DNA of 37,542 nucleotides from Bacteroidales bacterium. GTDB lineage: Bacteria; Bacteroidota; Bacteroidia; Bacteroidales; P3. This document shows, one piece after another, positions 1 through 10,200 of the stretch (position 1 is the first letter of the stretch; the number at the start of each line of letters is the position of its first letter). Below the pieces are notes generated by a model. The model worked only from the letters and a program-made list of their open reading frames with translations. It did not search any database and had not been told where the DNA came from. Made by a program: the position numbers and the translations under genes. The stretch covers positions 1 through 37,542 of the forward strand of contig JAKSMO010000022.1 of NCBI GenBank assembly GCA_024400545.1. Direction: 5' to 3'.

Positions 1-370
1 CCATAGCACTATGCCATCTTTAGGTCAAAAAATGAATTTATAGAACCCACCTAAATCGAATTCGGGTGAAGAAAGGTGGGGCAGGAGCATCACCAACTCT
101 CTCGCAGAATGGGATTTGCTAGATATGCAAAAAATACACACATTAATAAATGAGGCGCAAAGTGGGGACTTTGCTTGAATGCCTTTCGGCATGCGCACCG
201 CGGGGGTGCGCTTCTCCGCTTCGCTATCGGCAATGCTCCACTGGAGCATTGCCTTCACTAGGTAGGGTGGCAGATCAATTTTATTAACACCTTATCAACA
301 CCTAACTCTATGCAAACAAACAAGTATAGTTGTTTGTTGACAGGGATAAAGAAAAAAGCAGAGAAATTTA
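1..370. other. Intergenic region with hairpin cluster, no convincing gene
   Basis: No supported gene lies here. The stretch 179-253 holds three inverted repeats in a row: ATGCC/GGCAT with a 4-base loop (179-192), GCGCACC/GGTGCGC with a 5-base spacer (193-211) and a near-perfect palindrome (229-253). None is followed by a T-run on either strand, so they do not look like ordinary intrinsic terminators. A 77-codon reading frame on the minus strand (25-258) crosses all three hairpins and has no recognisable domain. The tight packing suggests a dispersed intergenic element, but a single window cannot show this. Confidence 0.5.
229..253. repeat. 12-bp-arm palindrome around a single central base
   Basis: The left arm GGCAATGCTCCA (229-240) and the right arm TGGAGCATTGCC (242-253) are exact reverse complements around C241. 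As RNA this would be an 11-bp stem with a 3-base loop; as DNA it could bind a dimeric protein or extrude as a cruciform. No T-run follows on either strand. Confidence 0.75.
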
Positions 371-402
371 TTTGTTTCTTGACGAAAATCTTCGTAACTT
401 TG
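371..402 (+). promoter_or_regulatory. Probable Bacteroidota-type promoter for the riboswitch-nrdDG transcript
   Basis: TAACTTTG at 395-402 matches the Bacteroidota -7 consensus TAnnTTTG. TTTG at 371-374 lies 20 bases upstream, matching the -33 element. Transcription would start just before or at the first paired bases of the cobalamin aptamer, as expected for a riboswitch leader. Confidence 0.65.
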
Positions 403-405
403 CAG

Positions 406-588
406 TCGCAAAAGGAGTTTGAGGCGAGTGCTCGAATCAATAGGGAATCAGGTGGAAAACCTGAACTATACCCGTAGCTGTGAGTTTCAAAAACGGCACT
501 CTGGTCAGAAAAATGGTCACTGTCCCTTTTTTGGCGGATGGGAAGGCCGACCTGGGTGCGAAACAAGTCAGAAGACCTACCTTTGCGA
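406..588 (+). promoter_or_regulatory. Cobalamin riboswitch upstream of nrdDG
   Basis: The closing helix P1 is visible as TCGCAAA (406-412) pairing with TTTGCGA (582-588). Inside it are the conserved core around GGTGGAAAACCTG (451-463), the ACCCGTAGCTGTGA segment (470-483) and the B12-box-like AGTCAGAAGACCTACC (566-581). These are the hallmarks of the adenosylcobalamin aptamer class. About 138 bases separate P1 from the nrdD start. No U-rich terminator is evident there, so translational control is more likely. CCTTTA (674-679) could pair with TAAAGG (717-722), which overlaps the probable ribosome binding site just before the nrdD ATG at 727; this pairing is inferred. By analogy with known B12 elements in front of B12-independent isozymes, ligand binding should lower nrdDG expression. 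Confidence 0.93.
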
Positions 589-726
589 ACATAATGGCGA
601 AAAGCTTTCGGGAATAAGAGCTGTCGGCTGCCGGAGATAGATGTAGAGTGACTTGTGTGTGCCATGCTTATGCCCTTTACCCTCAATAGTTTGCGCTGAA
701 AAAAGAAAAATAATGATAAAGGAACA

Positions 727-2934
727 ATGATACAGACTGTAGTCAAGCGTGATGGCCGAATAGTCGGCTTCAACAAAGAAAAGATAGCAGCGGCCATACG
801 CAAGGCCATGCTAACCACCGAAAAAGGTGAGGACGAGAGCCTCATCTATCAGATTGTTGACCGAATTGAGATGAAGGGTCCCGAGCAAGCATCGGTGGAG
901 CAGATTCAGGATATGGTGGAGCTGCAGCTGATGCAGTCGGAGCGCAAAGAGGTGGCTAAGAAATATATAGCCTACCGCGACAAGCGTAGCATAGCCCGCC
1001 AGGCCAAAACGCGCGACATGTTTTTGGAAATATTGGAGGCCAAGAACAACGATGTGACTCGCGAAAACGCCAACATGAACACCGACACCCCTGCCGGAAT
1101 GATGATGAAGTTTGCCAGCGAGACCACCAAACCCTTTGTTGACGATTTCCTCCTCTCCGAAGAGTCGAAGGCAGCCGTCAAGAACAACTATCTCCATATC
1201 CACGACAAAGACTACTATCCCACCAAGTCGCTCACCTGCGTGCAGCACCCTTTGGACAAAGTGCTCAACTACGGCTTTGCCGCAGGCCATAGCGAGTCGC
1301 GCCCCGCCAAGCGTATCGAGACGGCCAGCGTGATAGCCTGTATCTCCATGGAAACTGTGCAAAACGAGATGCACGGTGGCCAGGCCATTCCGGCCTTCGA
1401 CTTCTATCTTGCTCCTTTTATCCGCAAAAGCTATCAGGAAGAGGTTAAACATGTGGAAGAAATGACCGGTTTCGACCTCAAGCACCTTTACGACGCTCCT
1501 ATCGACGACTACATTGAGGCCTCGCTCGACCTGCTGGATGGTGACGCCCGCATGAAACAATATGCCATCAATATGACCGTGCGCCGCACCCACCAGGCCA
1601 TGGAAGCCTTTATTCACAACATGAACACCATCCACTCCCGAGGCGGCAACCAGGTGGTGTTCTCCTCAATCAACTACGGTACCGACACATCGGCCGAGGG
1701 CCGTTGCGTGATTCGCGAGCTGCTCAAAACCACCTATGAGGGCGTAGGGTCGGGCTCCACGGCCATATTCCCCATCCAGATATGGAAGAAAAAACGCGGA
1801 GTGAGCTACCTGCCCGAAGACCGCAACTACGACCTCTACCAATATGCCTGCAAAGTGGCAGCGCGACGTTTCTTCCCCAACTTTGTCAATCTTGACGCCA
1901 CCTTCAATCAGCACGAGAAATGGAAGGCCGACGACCCCCAGCGCTATCTCTACGAAGTGGCCACCATGGGTTGCCGCACCCGCGTGTTTGAGAACCGCTA
2001 TGGCGAGAAGACCTCGGTGGGCCGAGGCAATATATCCTTTTCCACCATCAACATAGTGCGTTTGGCACTTGAATGTCGCGGTATTGAGGACAAAAGTGCC
2101 CGTATTGAGGCATTCTTTGCCAAGCTGGACAACCTGCTTGAAATCACCGCCAACCAGCTGGTGGAGCGTTACAACTTCCAGCGCACTGCACTGGCCAAGC
2201 AGTTCCCCTTGCTCATGTCGAAATTATGGCTGGGCAGCGAACGTCTTAAACCCAATGATTCCATCGACTCTGTGATAAATCAAGGCACCTTGGGTATAGG
2301 CTTTATCGGATTGGCCGAGTGTTTGATAGCCTTGGTGGGCAAACACCATGGCGAGAGCGACGAGGCTCAGCAACTGGGTTTGCGCATAGTGGGATACATG
2401 CGCGACAGGGCCTTGCAGTTTTCCGAAACAATGCAGCACAATTTCAGCATCCTGGCCACTCCCGCTGAGGGTCTTTCGGGCCGTTTTACCCGTCGTGACC
2501 GTGCCGATTTTGGCGAGATAGAAGGCATAACCGACAAGATTTATTACACCAACTCCAACCATGTGCCCGTCTATTACCACTGCTCGCCCCGCCATAAGGC
2601 CGAGATAGAAGGCCCCTACCACGACCTCACCCGTGGCGGCCATATCTTCTATGTAGAGATTGACGGCGACGCCACCCACAATCCCAAGGCAATCGAAAAT
2701 ATTGTGGATCTCATGGATAAGTTCAACATAGGCTACTGCTCGGTGAACCACAACCGCAACCGCTGTATGGACTGTGGCTACGAGGATGCATCGGCCAACC
2801 TGGAAAAATGTCCGCATTGCGGAAGCCTGAATATTGACCGCCTGCAGCGCATCACCGGCTACTTGGTGGGCACCACCGATCGTTGGAACAAAGCAAAACT
2901 GGCCGAACTGAATGACAGAATCGTTCACAAATAG
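727..2934 (+). CDS. nrdD: Anaerobic (class III) ribonucleoside-triphosphate reductase, large subunit
   Basis: NrdD reduces ribonucleoside triphosphates to deoxyribonucleotides under anaerobic conditions, using a glycyl radical made by NrdG. Over the 735 residues, an ATP-cone regulatory domain occupies about residues 3-92 (starting QTVVKRDGRIVGFNKEKI). The ten-stranded barrel follows, including the NTIHSRGGNQVVFSSINYGT stretch. The C-terminus carries a zinc-binding set C680, C683, C695, C698 and the radical motif RITGYL with Gly711. Length and order fit a complete class III enzyme. The ATG at 727 is preceded by AAAGGA, an unusually good Shine-Dalgarno for this phylum. The gene follows a cobalamin riboswitch and overlaps nrdG by 23 bases, so the pair should be co-transcribed and B12-repressed. 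Confidence 0.97.
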   Translation: MIQTVVKRDGRIVGFNKEKIAAAIRKAMLTTEKGEDESLIYQIVDRIEMKGPEQASVEQIQDMVELQLMQSERKEVAKKYIAYRDKRSIARQAKTRDMFLEILEAKNNDVTRENANMNTDTPAGMMMKFASETTKPFVDDFLLSEESKAAVKNNYLHIHDKDYYPTKSLTCVQHPLDKVLNYGFAAGHSESRPAKRIETASVIACISMETVQNEMHGGQAIPAFDFYLAPFIRKSYQEEVKHVEEMTGFDLKHLYDAPIDDYIEASLDLLDGDARMKQYAINMTVRRTHQAMEAFIHNMNTIHSRGGNQVVFSSINYGTDTSAEGRCVIRELLKTTYEGVGSGSTAIFPIQIWKKKRGVSYLPEDRNYDLYQYACKVAARRFFPNFVNLDATFNQHEKWKADDPQRYLYEVATMGCRTRVFENRYGEKTSVGRGNISFSTINIVRLALECRGIEDKSARIEAFFAKLDNLLEITANQLVERYNFQRTALAKQFPLLMSKLWLGSERLKPNDSIDSVINQGTLGIGFIGLAECLIALVGKHHGESDEAQQLGLRIVGYMRDRALQFSETMQHNFSILATPAEGLSGRFTRRDRADFGEIEGITDKIYYTNSNHVPVYYHCSPRHKAEIEGPYHDLTRGGHIFYVEIDGDATHNPKAIENIVDLMDKFNIGYCSVNHNRNRCMDCGYEDASANLEKCPHCGSLNIDRLQRITGYLVGTTDRWNKAKLAELNDRIVHK

Positions 2935-3472
2935 CATCCGGATACACAAAGTAGTGTATGGCACATCAGTTGATGGGCCTGGCCTGCGCACATCGGTGTA
3001 TGGGGCAGGCTGCGAGCACCATTGTGCCGGCTGCCACAACCAGCAAACCTGGGACCCCAGTGGCGGACAATCCTATGCTATTGACCGACTGGCCAACGAA
3101 ATAGTGGCCGAAGAGATGGATGTAACCTTCTCGGGTGGCGACCCTATGTTCCAAGCCCTTGCCTTTGCCAAGTTGGCCAAGGCCATCAAAGAACGTTCGA
3201 CTGCCAATATATGGTGCTACACAGGTTATACGATAGAACAGGTAATAAAATCGCCACTGCATCGTTGGCTATTGGACCAGGTGGATGTGCTAGTAGATGG
3301 TCCATTTGTTGAGGCCAAGAAAGACTCCACCCTCCTGTTTCGTGGTAGTGCCAATCAGCGTATTATCGATGTGAAAGCAACCTACAAAAAAGGCGAGGTT
3401 GTGCTATGGCATCAGCACTATTGCGATTATGCCGATTCTTTTGGAAGACAAGCGGTGTCGAGTGAAGTATAA
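2912..3472 (+). CDS. nrdG: Anaerobic ribonucleoside-triphosphate reductase activating protein (radical SAM)
   Basis: NrdG cleaves S-adenosylmethionine at a [4Fe-4S] cluster to generate the glycyl radical on NrdD. The 186-residue protein has the cluster motif CxxxCxxC at C34, C38 and C41 (GAGCEHHCAGCHN), followed by QTWDPSGG, typical of NrdG. The SAM-contacting SGGD motif appears in DVTFSGGDPMFQ. The length is slightly above the common 150-180 residues. The start at 2912 lies 23 bases inside nrdD in another frame; the family's conserved N-terminal part (DGPGLRTSVY) begins near residue 21, so this start is reasonable. Overlap with nrdD implies translational coupling and the same riboswitch control. 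Confidence 0.96.
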   Translation: MTESFTNSIRIHKVVYGTSVDGPGLRTSVYGAGCEHHCAGCHNQQTWDPSGGQSYAIDRLANEIVAEEMDVTFSGGDPMFQALAFAKLAKAIKERSTANIWCYTGYTIEQVIKSPLHRWLLDQVDVLVDGPFVEAKKDSTLLFRGSANQRIIDVKATYKKGEVVLWHQHYCDYADSFGRQAVSSEV

Positions 3473-3498
3473 AAGGAAAAGATAAAACAATCAAAGCG

Positions 3499-4050
3499 AT
3501 GAAAAAGATATTGTTTGCATTGATCACATGGATTGTCATGGCGGTTGTTTGCAGCTGTTCGGTCACCTACCAGGTGCCGTGGCAGGCCAAAGTAATCCCG
3601 GGTCATTATCAGTACGTACATTCTTGGACCTATCCCTCGCCCGAAGGCGGATATATGATAACCTGTTCGGAAGAAGGCACGTTGGATTTTGAACCCAATG
3701 GGCGTTTTATCGACCGTGCGGTGCAATACCATACAGCCCACATGGCAGGCGAACCCTGCTGGACTTTTGACTACGAGTGTCACGGCCTGTGGCGCGTGCA
3801 AGATGGTCATTTCCTGTTTTGCGAATTTCAGCAAGATTTCGTGATGGAACTGATGGGCGTGAATATTGACTATACGTATGATCTGGAGTGGGCGGCCCGT
3901 TTGGCCAACCGGCTGGTACAAAATTCGATGCCCAAATCGAGCCGATGGATCACCTTCGACATTGTCACCCTCAATGAGCACGAATTCACCTGGAGCTACA
4001 CCTATCCCGACGGCCATACCGATTATTGGGAGATGCATCGAGTGGAGTAG
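3499..4050 (+). CDS. Predicted small lipoprotein of unknown function
   Basis: A 183-residue protein starting MKKILFALITWIVMAVVCSC. The hydrophobic stretch ending VCS-C20 is an acceptable lipobox, so it is probably lipidated and held in an envelope membrane. The rest is rich in aromatic beta-strand patterns (EGTLDFEPNGRFIDR, GLWRVQDGHFLFCEF, HEFTWSYTYPDG), resembling lipocalin-like domains in which a state is tested against a blank or threshold; no named family is recognised. It begins 26 bases after nrdG, and no separate promoter was found, so it may share the nrdDG transcript. A link to nucleotide reduction is not evident and the neighbourhood may be incidental. Confidence 0.8.
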   Translation: MKKILFALITWIVMAVVCSCSVTYQVPWQAKVIPGHYQYVHSWTYPSPEGGYMITCSEEGTLDFEPNGRFIDRAVQYHTAHMAGEPCWTFDYECHGLWRVQDGHFLFCEFQQDFVMELMGVNIDYTYDLEWAARLANRLVQNSMPKSSRWITFDIVTLNEHEFTWSYTYPDGHTDYWEMHRVE

Positions 4051-4106
4051 GGGGGGGCTCTTCTTTCTCTTTTTTTAAAAAATTTCCGTTATTTTAAGAT
4101 TTTTTG

Positions 4107-4114
4107 TATATTTG
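4107..4114 (+). promoter_or_regulatory. Possible promoter for the giant surface-protein block
   Basis: TATATTTG matches the Bacteroidota -7 consensus TAnnTTTG. The -33 region is only T-rich and not a clean TTTG, so support is partial. The site leaves an AT-rich leader of about 110 bases before the ATG at 4234. The whole gap 4051-4233 is AT-rich and holds no gene. Confidence 0.5.
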
Positions 4115-4233
4115 CAAGGTCAATATTTGCCTTGTTTTCAACGATGGAATGTTTATAACTCGTTGCGAATGAGTTGAATATTGTAATTGTGATATTGTTG
4201 TTAACATATTATAAGTGAATAAAATAATTGTTT

Positions 4234-7200
4234 ATGGATAAATATTATCGTTTTGTTTGCCTATTTTTAACATTGTTGTGCACCGTTGGAGCCAAGGCTC
4301 AGTGCGACAATAATGCGGCCATGTGCCAGGTGCAGTTTCGTATGCACGACGATTATGGTGATGGCTGGAATGGATGCAAGGTGAATGTGTATCAAGGCGA
4401 GATACTTCGTGGTGTGGTTGAGTTGCCTACAGGGTATAATGGAGAAACCACAATCAACGTATGCGAAGGCGATTTTTCGCTTGTGTGGGTGAGTGGCAGC
4501 TATGCCTCTGAAGTGTCATTTGATGTGTATAGTTCCGACGAAGAACTGATGTTCTCGATGAGCGACTTGGATTACTATGGCACGGGTGACGTGTTGGCTT
4601 TGCTTTCTGCTGAATGCGGATCGTGTGGCAGAGTACGTGGACTGCAGTTGGTAGCGTCCACCATCAACAGTTTGCAACTGTCGTGGGAAGCCGGCGATGC
4701 AGCCGCATGGCTGTTGGAATATGGCCCTCGCGGTTTTGTGCCGGGTAGTGGTACGAGCATGGTGCTTACCACGCCCGCAGTAACCATTTCGGGGCTTGCG
4801 ACCACGCAGTATTACGATGTATATCTGCGCACAGTGTGCAGTGAGGGCGACACTAGCAGTGCCAAAAAGGTGACCTATCGTACCGCTTGTGCCACCAGTT
4901 GTCCGATCAATATTGTGATGCGTAATTTAGACAATTACAGTCGAGGTTGGTGGGGTGCGAAACTTATCATTACCAGCTCGATGGATTCCGTAGTTGTGGC
5001 GTTGGACGATAGTAGGTCGTACGATTCGATATTTGTTCCGTTGTGTCAGGATGAAGTAACGTTACAATGGCAGGGAGGCTATTCCGATTATGAATGTGCT
5101 TTTAGAGTTTATAATTATGAAGGAGAATTGCTGTGCGATTACGACGACCTTGGTGGGTTGGATATCCCCTTGTCATTTACTTTTGATCACGAATGTTCGT
5201 CCTGTGCCCGCCCGGGCGTGCCCCAACTAGTTGGCGGTAGTACCACCAGCATAGCCGTACGTTGGCAGGGAACAGCAGCCGACAGCTATAGTGTTGGCAT
5301 TGCCCCTATCTGGTCCGATAGTTATACATCATATATAGTTAACGATACTACTTTTACTTTTACCGGCCTCAATGCTGAAGAAACCTATCGCGTAGTTCTG
5401 CGCTCTATATGCGGCAGCGACACCAGTCGTGCCTCGTATGCTGAGATGAGACCGGCACCGGCATGGATTCCAACCATCCATGTGTCAAGCACCGGCACAT
5501 CGTCGGGCACGGGTGCTAGCTGGAACGATGCGGTAGAGTCGTTGCGTAGTGCCCTGGAGTTGGCTCAGGAGTATCTGCTGTTCTACAATCAGGTGCCCGA
5601 AATATGGATAGCGCGCGGACGCTATAGCGACACCGAAGATGCCGATTCCAACAACGCCATCTTCACCCTTCTGCCCGGACTGCATATCTATGGCGGACTG
5701 GAAGGTAACGAGCCCGCAGGGTATGATATGACGGGTAGAAGTTTGGACCTGAACCGCACCGAGATTTCCACTTGGCAGGACGGTACCCTCTTCTATCAGC
5801 CCGAGCCTTTCACCTCGGCCACTGCCGCAGTGATTGACGGACTGGTGCTGAGTGCCAACACTCGTTTTGCCGAACTTAAAGACTACGCCACCCTCCGCAA
5901 TTGCGAACTCACCAACGCTTGGGGCTACGATCCCGTGTTGGTGGTGGAAGCCTACAACTCTGACCCTGCCACCCAAGTGGCGTTGGATAAATGTAGAATA
6001 CAGAATTCCTCCTGCGGACAAAACGCTGTCATTCAGTTGGCACATGCCCGCATGGAGAACTGTTTGGTGGTAGAGTGTAGGTCCTCGCAGAACGTATTGC
6101 GACTGGTTGACGGAGCCATTGTATCGCACAGTGATTTTATCGACAACGTGGCCCGTATGGATAATACTATTGGTGGTATTTCCAACAATGACTACGCTGC
6201 CAACCAACTCCAAAACAGTGTCGTTTGGAGTTCGCTCGACTTTGGTCCACAGTCTTTCAGTGCCATAGGTACGGGAGTGGAAGTCTCCCATTCCGCCGTA
6301 GTTGGAGGCGCTGACGGGGTGGGCAACATCAACCTTGAGGCCAGCAATAGTGGAGCCGTTGCAGGTCGCAACTATCCCAATTTCGTATATCCCCCATTCG
6401 ATATCAGAGTCAACTCGGGTTCGGCACTGATAGATGCCGCTAGTTCCACCGTAGCCTCCGACCTTTACGGCAACCCCCGCCCCTATGGTGCGGCTCCAGA
6501 TATGGGATGCTACGAATATCAGGGTGCCGACCAATGTCCCAATACCAACGGCCTCTATGTCAGCTATAGTTACAGTTATGCAGCAGTCGTGTCGTTTGAG
6601 GCCTTTGTTGATCATAGCTATACATTGCGTTACCGTCCGCAGATTGGTGGCGAATGGACTACGCTCGACTTTACTGTAGATAGCAGCATGATTCCGTATC
6701 TTTACGGCGAAACGGGAACGGTAAGCCGGCGACTTGACAATCTTGCTGGTGCAACCCCCTATTTTGTTCAGCTCATACACCACTGCCCCTTTGGCGACAG
6801 CGACATTCTTCAGACCGAATTCACCACTGACTGTCCAAGCAATATCGGACAAGGTGAATGCGATACAGAGGTATGTCCGCTGCCTGGCGTGTTGGCATAT
6901 CCTGTAATCACTGATACTGTGATGACATTCTCCGTTGATGTGGCTCACAGACCAGTGCTCAAATATCAATATGCTGGCGGACCTGTTGCATATGTGTCCG
7001 ATTGCTCGCATATCGACAGAGACTACGCCCCTTGGGAGATAACCGCTCCGGCCTATGCCAATAGCACCTGCAATGTGTGGTTGGCTGATGTTTGCCCCAA
7101 TGGCGACACCAGCGAATGGCTGTTCCTTTCGGTGTATATACCCCCTGTGCAACTTTCGCGTATTTATGTGCGAGAGGGAGCCCAAGGCGCTGGCAATGGT

Positions 7201-10200
7201 TCGTCGTGGTACCATGCCTGCACTGATATCCATCAGGCCATCGCCCATGCCCAGACCATTTGGAATTATTTTCACACCCTCTGCGACATCTGGGTGGCCG
7301 AAGGCACCTATTATGGCGACACATTGTCCAACGCCATGCTGGATTTGAGCCATGGATGGAACATCTATGGTGGTTTTGCCGGTAACGAGCCTGATGACTT
7401 TGATCTTGACCAGCGTCGTATTGCTGACCATCCTACCATTTTGGACGGTCGTCACCAGCGCACCGTCATCAACCGCAGCTATACCAATTCTGGAGAATAT
7501 GCCACCTACAGTGGACTCATAATCCAAAATGGTTACCATGACTACGATGCCAGTGGTGTTCATGCAAACTCCCCCATCACCCTCAGCCATTGTATAGTGC
7601 GAAATAACCAGTCGAACTCCAACTCCGGTGGTGGTGTGTATATGTCGGAAGGCCGTATGTACAACTGTTTGATAGCCGATAATACCTCCAACTTCTATGG
7701 AGGCGCCTATCTCGTCAGTACCAGTGTTGACCATTGCACCTTTGCCGGCAACAGAGCCAGCAACTATAGTGCGCTCCGTTATATTGGCAGCAATTCCGAC
7801 ACCATTACTAACTCCATCATTTGGGGCAATGTAAATACCGCAGGCAGCGGTGCACAGGTGTATATAACCGGAGGCATATTACAGCATAATGCGTCAAAAG
7901 ATTTTTTGGGTGGTTCCGACAACATTCTTCTTGAGGATATCAATGCAGGCACTACCGAAGGCAACTTTGTTGCTTTTGCCGACCCGCAGAATGGCGATTA
8001 TCGCCTTACCTCATCCTCGGTATGTATCAATAAGGCCGCAACCTACCGTACCTATCCCTACGACCTTGCCGGCAATGTCCGCGTATTTGCCAATGTGGCT
8101 GATTTAGGTTGTTATGAATATAGCGGCCAGACCTACTGTGTGCCTCCCTATCATGTATGGGTAGAGGAAGTGTCGGCGACCTCAGCCTTGCTTCGTTGGA
8201 GCGGCTATACCGACGACGTGGTGATAGAAATTTCTCCTGCCGACGAAAACGCATGGACAGCCTATACCGCCCATGGTAGCCAATATGCGCTGCTGGGTCT
8301 TGAATCCGAGCATGAATACCAGGTGCGCATCAAGTCGGTTTGCGGCGGTAGTCACAGCCTCTATTCCCAGCCGATGATATTCTCCACCGTCTGTCCTTCG
8401 TCCAACCAGTTTGTCTTTGGCAATCCCTCCAACTACCAGACAACCTATTCTTCCGAACTACCGTTACATCCCTACTATCGTTACTCTCACACCCAGACCA
8501 TCATCACCGCCGACGAACTGTCTGGCTTGGCCATGACAATCCCCTCCATCAGCTACCAGTATATCCACAACAGCACCATCACTCGCAACATCAACATCTA
8601 TATGGCTCACACAACTGCCGAGTCGTTCTCAAGCAGCTTCATGCGGGTGCCTGCTGCCGACTATACCCTTGTGTATTCGGGCAATGTGACTTTTAGTCGC
8701 GAAAACCTGTGGACCGACATACCTCTCGATTCACCCTTTGATTATAATGGTGTTGACAACCTTGCCATAGCCGTAATCGACAACACGGGTTCCTATTTCA
8801 GCTCTGGCAACTATTTTGCCACCCATTACACCACTACAAATAAGAGCGTATCGCAGTACAGCGACAATTATGCCTACTCGCTCAGTGATGTAACTTCCAC
8901 CAATCTGCGCAACTACCGCAGCAACATGCAAATAACTTTGCCATGCGACACATCGGCTTGCGTACAACCCAATATCCTTCCAGTGGAAGTTACCGACCAA
9001 TTGATTAAATTAATATGCGTTTCAACCAGCGACTACGAGATCCAGTACCGTCAGAGCGGAAGCGAGGATTATATAGCCCTTGTGCCGAGTGATACTATTA
9101 CGCTCACTGGACTGTTGCAGAACACCACATATGTGTTCCGTGCACGCACTATCTGCTCCAATGCCGATACTTCGGTATGGACCACACTCACTGTAGCAAC
9201 CCAACTGCGCCGTGCCAGCCATTTCTATGTGAAACCAGTATCCTGTGGCTCGGGCGACGGTACCTCGTGGGACAATGCCATGAGCGACATCAACCTGGCC
9301 ATAGTAAATGCCGAGGCGGTGTGGAATACCTACCACACACGAGCCCAGATTTGGGTGGCCGAAGGTACCTATTATGGCAATACTGCAGCCGAGAGCGCCT
9401 TTACGGTGCGTAAAGGCGTGGATGTGTATGGTGGTTTTGTGGGCAACGAACCCGAAGACTACGACCTGAGCTTACGAGATTGGACCACCCATCGCACTAT
9501 TCTCGACGGACAGCATCAACATAGAGTATTAGGTCAGGACGACTATTATTACTTCGATACCATCCGTTGGGACGGATTTGTCATCCAGCACGGTTCATCC
9601 ACTTTCGGTGGCGGTGTTTATCTCCTTAATGGTACAACCCTGTCCAACAGCATTATTACCGACTGTGAGGCATCTTCCGCCGGTGGAGCTTATGTGTATG
9701 GCGGCCGACTAGAAAACTGCCGTATTGAGAACAATCTGGCTCATGTTTCATCCGGTGGTGCCCAAATCAATAACGCAACCGTGGTAAACTGTACCTTCGT
9801 CAACGACACAGCTTCCGACTACAGTGCCATGACTCTTTATGGTTCCACTGCCGTCAACACCCTTATCGCCAACAACTCATCCTACAACAGTACGATAGGC
9901 CTCTCATCTGGCGATACCCTAATCAACTGCGTCATCGTTGCCAACCATAGCGTCATTGCCACCCCTCAAAACAACCCCTTCAGCAGCTACTCCAATGTCC
10001 CGGTTATCAACAGCATTGTATGGGGCAACCAAAGCGATGCAATATCCATGGCCACCGAGCCTCGATACAATGTCGCATTTGACCATTGCGCCATCCAGGG
10101 TCCCACCCCCACCGATGCGATGAACAACACCGTTATCCTCTCCGCATCCAACGACGACGGCCTGTTCAGCCCCCGCTTCGTGCGTCCTTCCTCAGCTGCT

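Noticed and set aside
25-258. 77-codon minus-strand frame across the opening intergenic hairpins
   Set aside because: No domain is recognisable, and the frame runs through three inverted repeats. It is better explained as part of a non-coding repetitive element, so it is kept only as a finding.
419-640. 73-codon plus-strand frame starting at 419 as a leader peptide
   Set aside because: It is wholly within the cobalamin aptamer and its expression platform, and its sequence follows the RNA structure rather than any peptide pattern.
4228-4236. TTG at 4228 as the start of the giant gene
   Set aside because: ATG at 4234 gives a normal signal peptide (MDKYYRFVCLF) and needs no rare start codon.
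5485-7734. 749-codon open frame on the minus strand inside the giant gene
   Set aside because: Antisense to beta-helix coding sequence with strong codon-position bias; no signal peptide, domain or promoter of its own was seen.
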